Assembly (NCBI RefSeq): GCF_009796825.1
Contig: NZ_CP047030.1
Coordinates: forward strand, 1,525,501 to 1,589,500
Direction of reading: 5' to 3'
DNA length: 64,000 nucleotides
Origin: Algibacter sp. L3A6
GTDB taxonomy: Bacteria > Bacteroidota > Bacteroidia > Flavobacteriales > Flavobacteriaceae
Part shown: in pieces, positions 62,917 to 64,000 of the stretch
Layout of the letters: the number at the start of each line of letters is the position of its first letter
Position numbering within the stretch: the stretch's first letter is position 1
Position numbers and translations under genes: made by a program
Notes under the pieces: generated by a model
Seen by the model: only the letters and a program-made list of their open reading frames with translations
Told to the model about the DNA's origin: nothing
Databases searched by the model: none

Positions 62917-64000
62917 TAATTTTTTAATTTTTGTGCCTTATCACTAAACGTTTGTGCTTTGGCAGTATTGTTTAAAAGCGTGTAAGCTTTGCTTAATTGA
63001 TTGTAAAAATCAGTCTCCATTCTAGCATCATCAATAATATAATCTAATCCAATTTCTAAAGCTTCAATAGCTTCTTTAGGTTGGTTGAGGTTATTTAAAG
63101 CGATACCATTTACCAAGTATAATAAAGGTTGCGATGGATATTTTTCTAAAGCTTCACTGCTTTCTGCTTCCACGGCTTTAAAGTTCTGCAAATCTATTTT
63201 AAGCAACAAAATATTTTTTAAAACGGCAAAATTATTGCTGTCTTGCTCTAGTGCTTTTTCAAAATATTCTAAAGCTTTAGTTTTGTTGTTTTTAGATAAA
63301 TAATATTGCCCCATTTCTAACAGCGATTTCTCGTTGTCTTCTTCGGTAACCAAAGCTGTAGCTTCTAGTAAATCGGCCTCATATTGTGGATTTTGCTTAA
63401 CAAAATTAACAAAGTCAGATAATACTTTTACCTTAGCCTCAGGTTTTATTTGCGTACTTTGCACAACAACCTTCATCGATTCTATAGCTTTATCCGCATT
63501 GTTTTCATCTAAATAGAATTTGTACAAAGCCAAATGTACAAGTTGCGATTTTGGGTTGTTTTCAAGAAGTTCTTTTGCGGTTTCAAAAGCTTTTTCTTTA
63601 TTATTGTTTTCGCTGTAGCGGAAAATTAGAGCTAAATAGTTCGATTCTTTATCCGGATTGTTTTCAACCCGAGATTCTAAATTTTCTATTTGATCCTTTT
63701 TTCTGCCCGTAGCTTCGTATGCTATATTTCGCATGCGATCTCTATCTATAGAAACACCGAGCTCAGTATCTAATTCATCTAAAAGGAGTAAGGCTTCATC
63801 GTAACGTTTTGTTTTCACGTAAAGTGATGCCAAATCCTCCTTATAATCTGGATGATAACTAACTAATTGTTTAACCGTTTTAATGGCATTATCCAAATCG
63901 TTTTGGCCAGCATAAAAGCCGTAAAGCTCATCTAAAAACCATTCATTGTCTGGTTCTAATTCAACTGCTTTTTTTAAAGACTCTTCGGCGGCATTATAAT
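62916..64000 (-). CDS. Tetratricopeptide repeat protein, 5' part beyond window
   Basis: The frame is open to the last base, so the N-terminus lies outside. At least eight TPR-like repeats are visible, for example EESLKKAVELEPDNEWFLDE at the window edge, YLALIFRYSENNNKEKAFE, MGQYYLSKNNKTKALEYFE, and LNNLNQPKEAIEALE. TPR proteins are protein-protein scaffolds. In Flavobacteria this gene family precedes DUF4292 and EnvC, as here, suggesting a shared envelope role. A TTG at 63896 is not a real start, since the repeat pattern runs through it. Confidence 0.9.
   Translation of the reverse strand, partial: YNAAEESLKKAVELEPDNEWFLDELYGFYAGQNDLDNAIKTVKQLVSYHPDYKEDLASLYVKTKRYDEALLLLDELDTELGVSIDRDRMRNIAYEATGRKKDQIENLESRVENNPDKESNYLALIFRYSENNNKEKAFETAKELLENNPKSQLVHLALYKFYLDENNADKAIESMKVVVQSTQIKPEAKVKVLSDFVNFVKQNPQYEADLLEATALVTEEDNEKSLLEMGQYYLSKNNKTKALEYFEKALEQDSNNFAVLKNILLLKIDLQNFKAVEAESSEALEKYPSQPLLYLVNGIALNNLNQPKEAIEALEIGLDYIIDDARMETDFYNQLSKAYTLLNNTAKAQTFSDKAQKLKN

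Overview
The window is chromosomal DNA of a member of the Bacteroidota, almost certainly a marine-type Flavobacteriaceae. The signs are low G+C, -7 promoter elements of the TAnnTTTG type in front of many genes, almost no Shine-Dalgarno sites, and many families largely confined to this phylum (DUF4175, DUF4837, DUF6341, DUF6427, DUF4254, DUF4292, DUF5687, DUF6909). Two ParB-binding parS palindromes flank mnmG, so this part of the chromosome probably lies in the origin-proximal domain.

Layout. 1-8.9 kb: the 3' part of glnS, a TPM-domain membrane protein, small membrane and acyltransferase-like genes, an SPFH protein, an outer-membrane barrel, a secreted GH43-like beta-propeller enzyme and gltX. 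9-19.8 kb: a very large DUF4175 membrane coiled-coil protein overlapping ybeY, then parS-mnmG-parS, a 600-bp gene-free AT-rich stretch, a methyltransferase, an OmpH/Skp-like lipoprotein, holB and pgk. 20-27.5 kb: envelope genes (lytic transglycosylase with LysM repeats, DUF4837 lipoprotein, tatA, M23 peptidase), a small frameshifted ORF, a GH3-type adenylating enzyme and a DUF6909 protein with a nucleoside-phosphorylase-like C-terminus.

27.5-50.3 kb is a Wzx/Wzy-type surface-polysaccharide (O-antigen-like) locus. It encodes a Wzz-like protein, dTDP-L-rhamnose synthesis (rfbBACD, with a shortened rfbD), and a pseudaminic acid pathway (pseB, pseC, SpsF-like cytidylyltransferase, pseG, pseI). 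Interleaved with the pathway genes are an aldo/keto reductase, an SDR, an ATP-grasp ligase and a hexapeptide acyltransferase. Then come a flippase, a candidate nonulosonate transferase, a Wzy-like polymerase, a WaaL-like ligase, a GT4, a UDP-xylose synthase, an initiating polyprenyl-phosphate sugar transferase and a GT2. A PaaK/CapK-like adenylating enzyme lies convergent at the end. No Wza/Wzc export genes are seen, which favours lipid-linked O-antigen over capsule. The centre of the locus (about 40.4-45.2 kb) is visibly more AT-rich than the flanks.

51.7-64 kb returns to core genes: purD, DUF6341, DUF6427, upp, DUF4254, a GT9 heptosyltransferase-like gene, a P-loop protein, a PaaE-like ferredoxin reductase, DUF2059, a DUF5687 plus ABC ATPase exporter pair, and a minus-strand operon of a TPR protein (running off the window), a DUF4292 lipoprotein and an EnvC-like murein hydrolase activator.

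The most interesting items are the pseudaminate pathway with no PseH-type GNAT but an added ATP-grasp ligase and two reductases, the divergent GT52/GT38-like transferase next to the flippase, the parS pair at mnmG, and the frameshifted micro-ORF in front of the GH3 gene. No tRNA, rRNA, IS element, prophage or CRISPR array was recognised.
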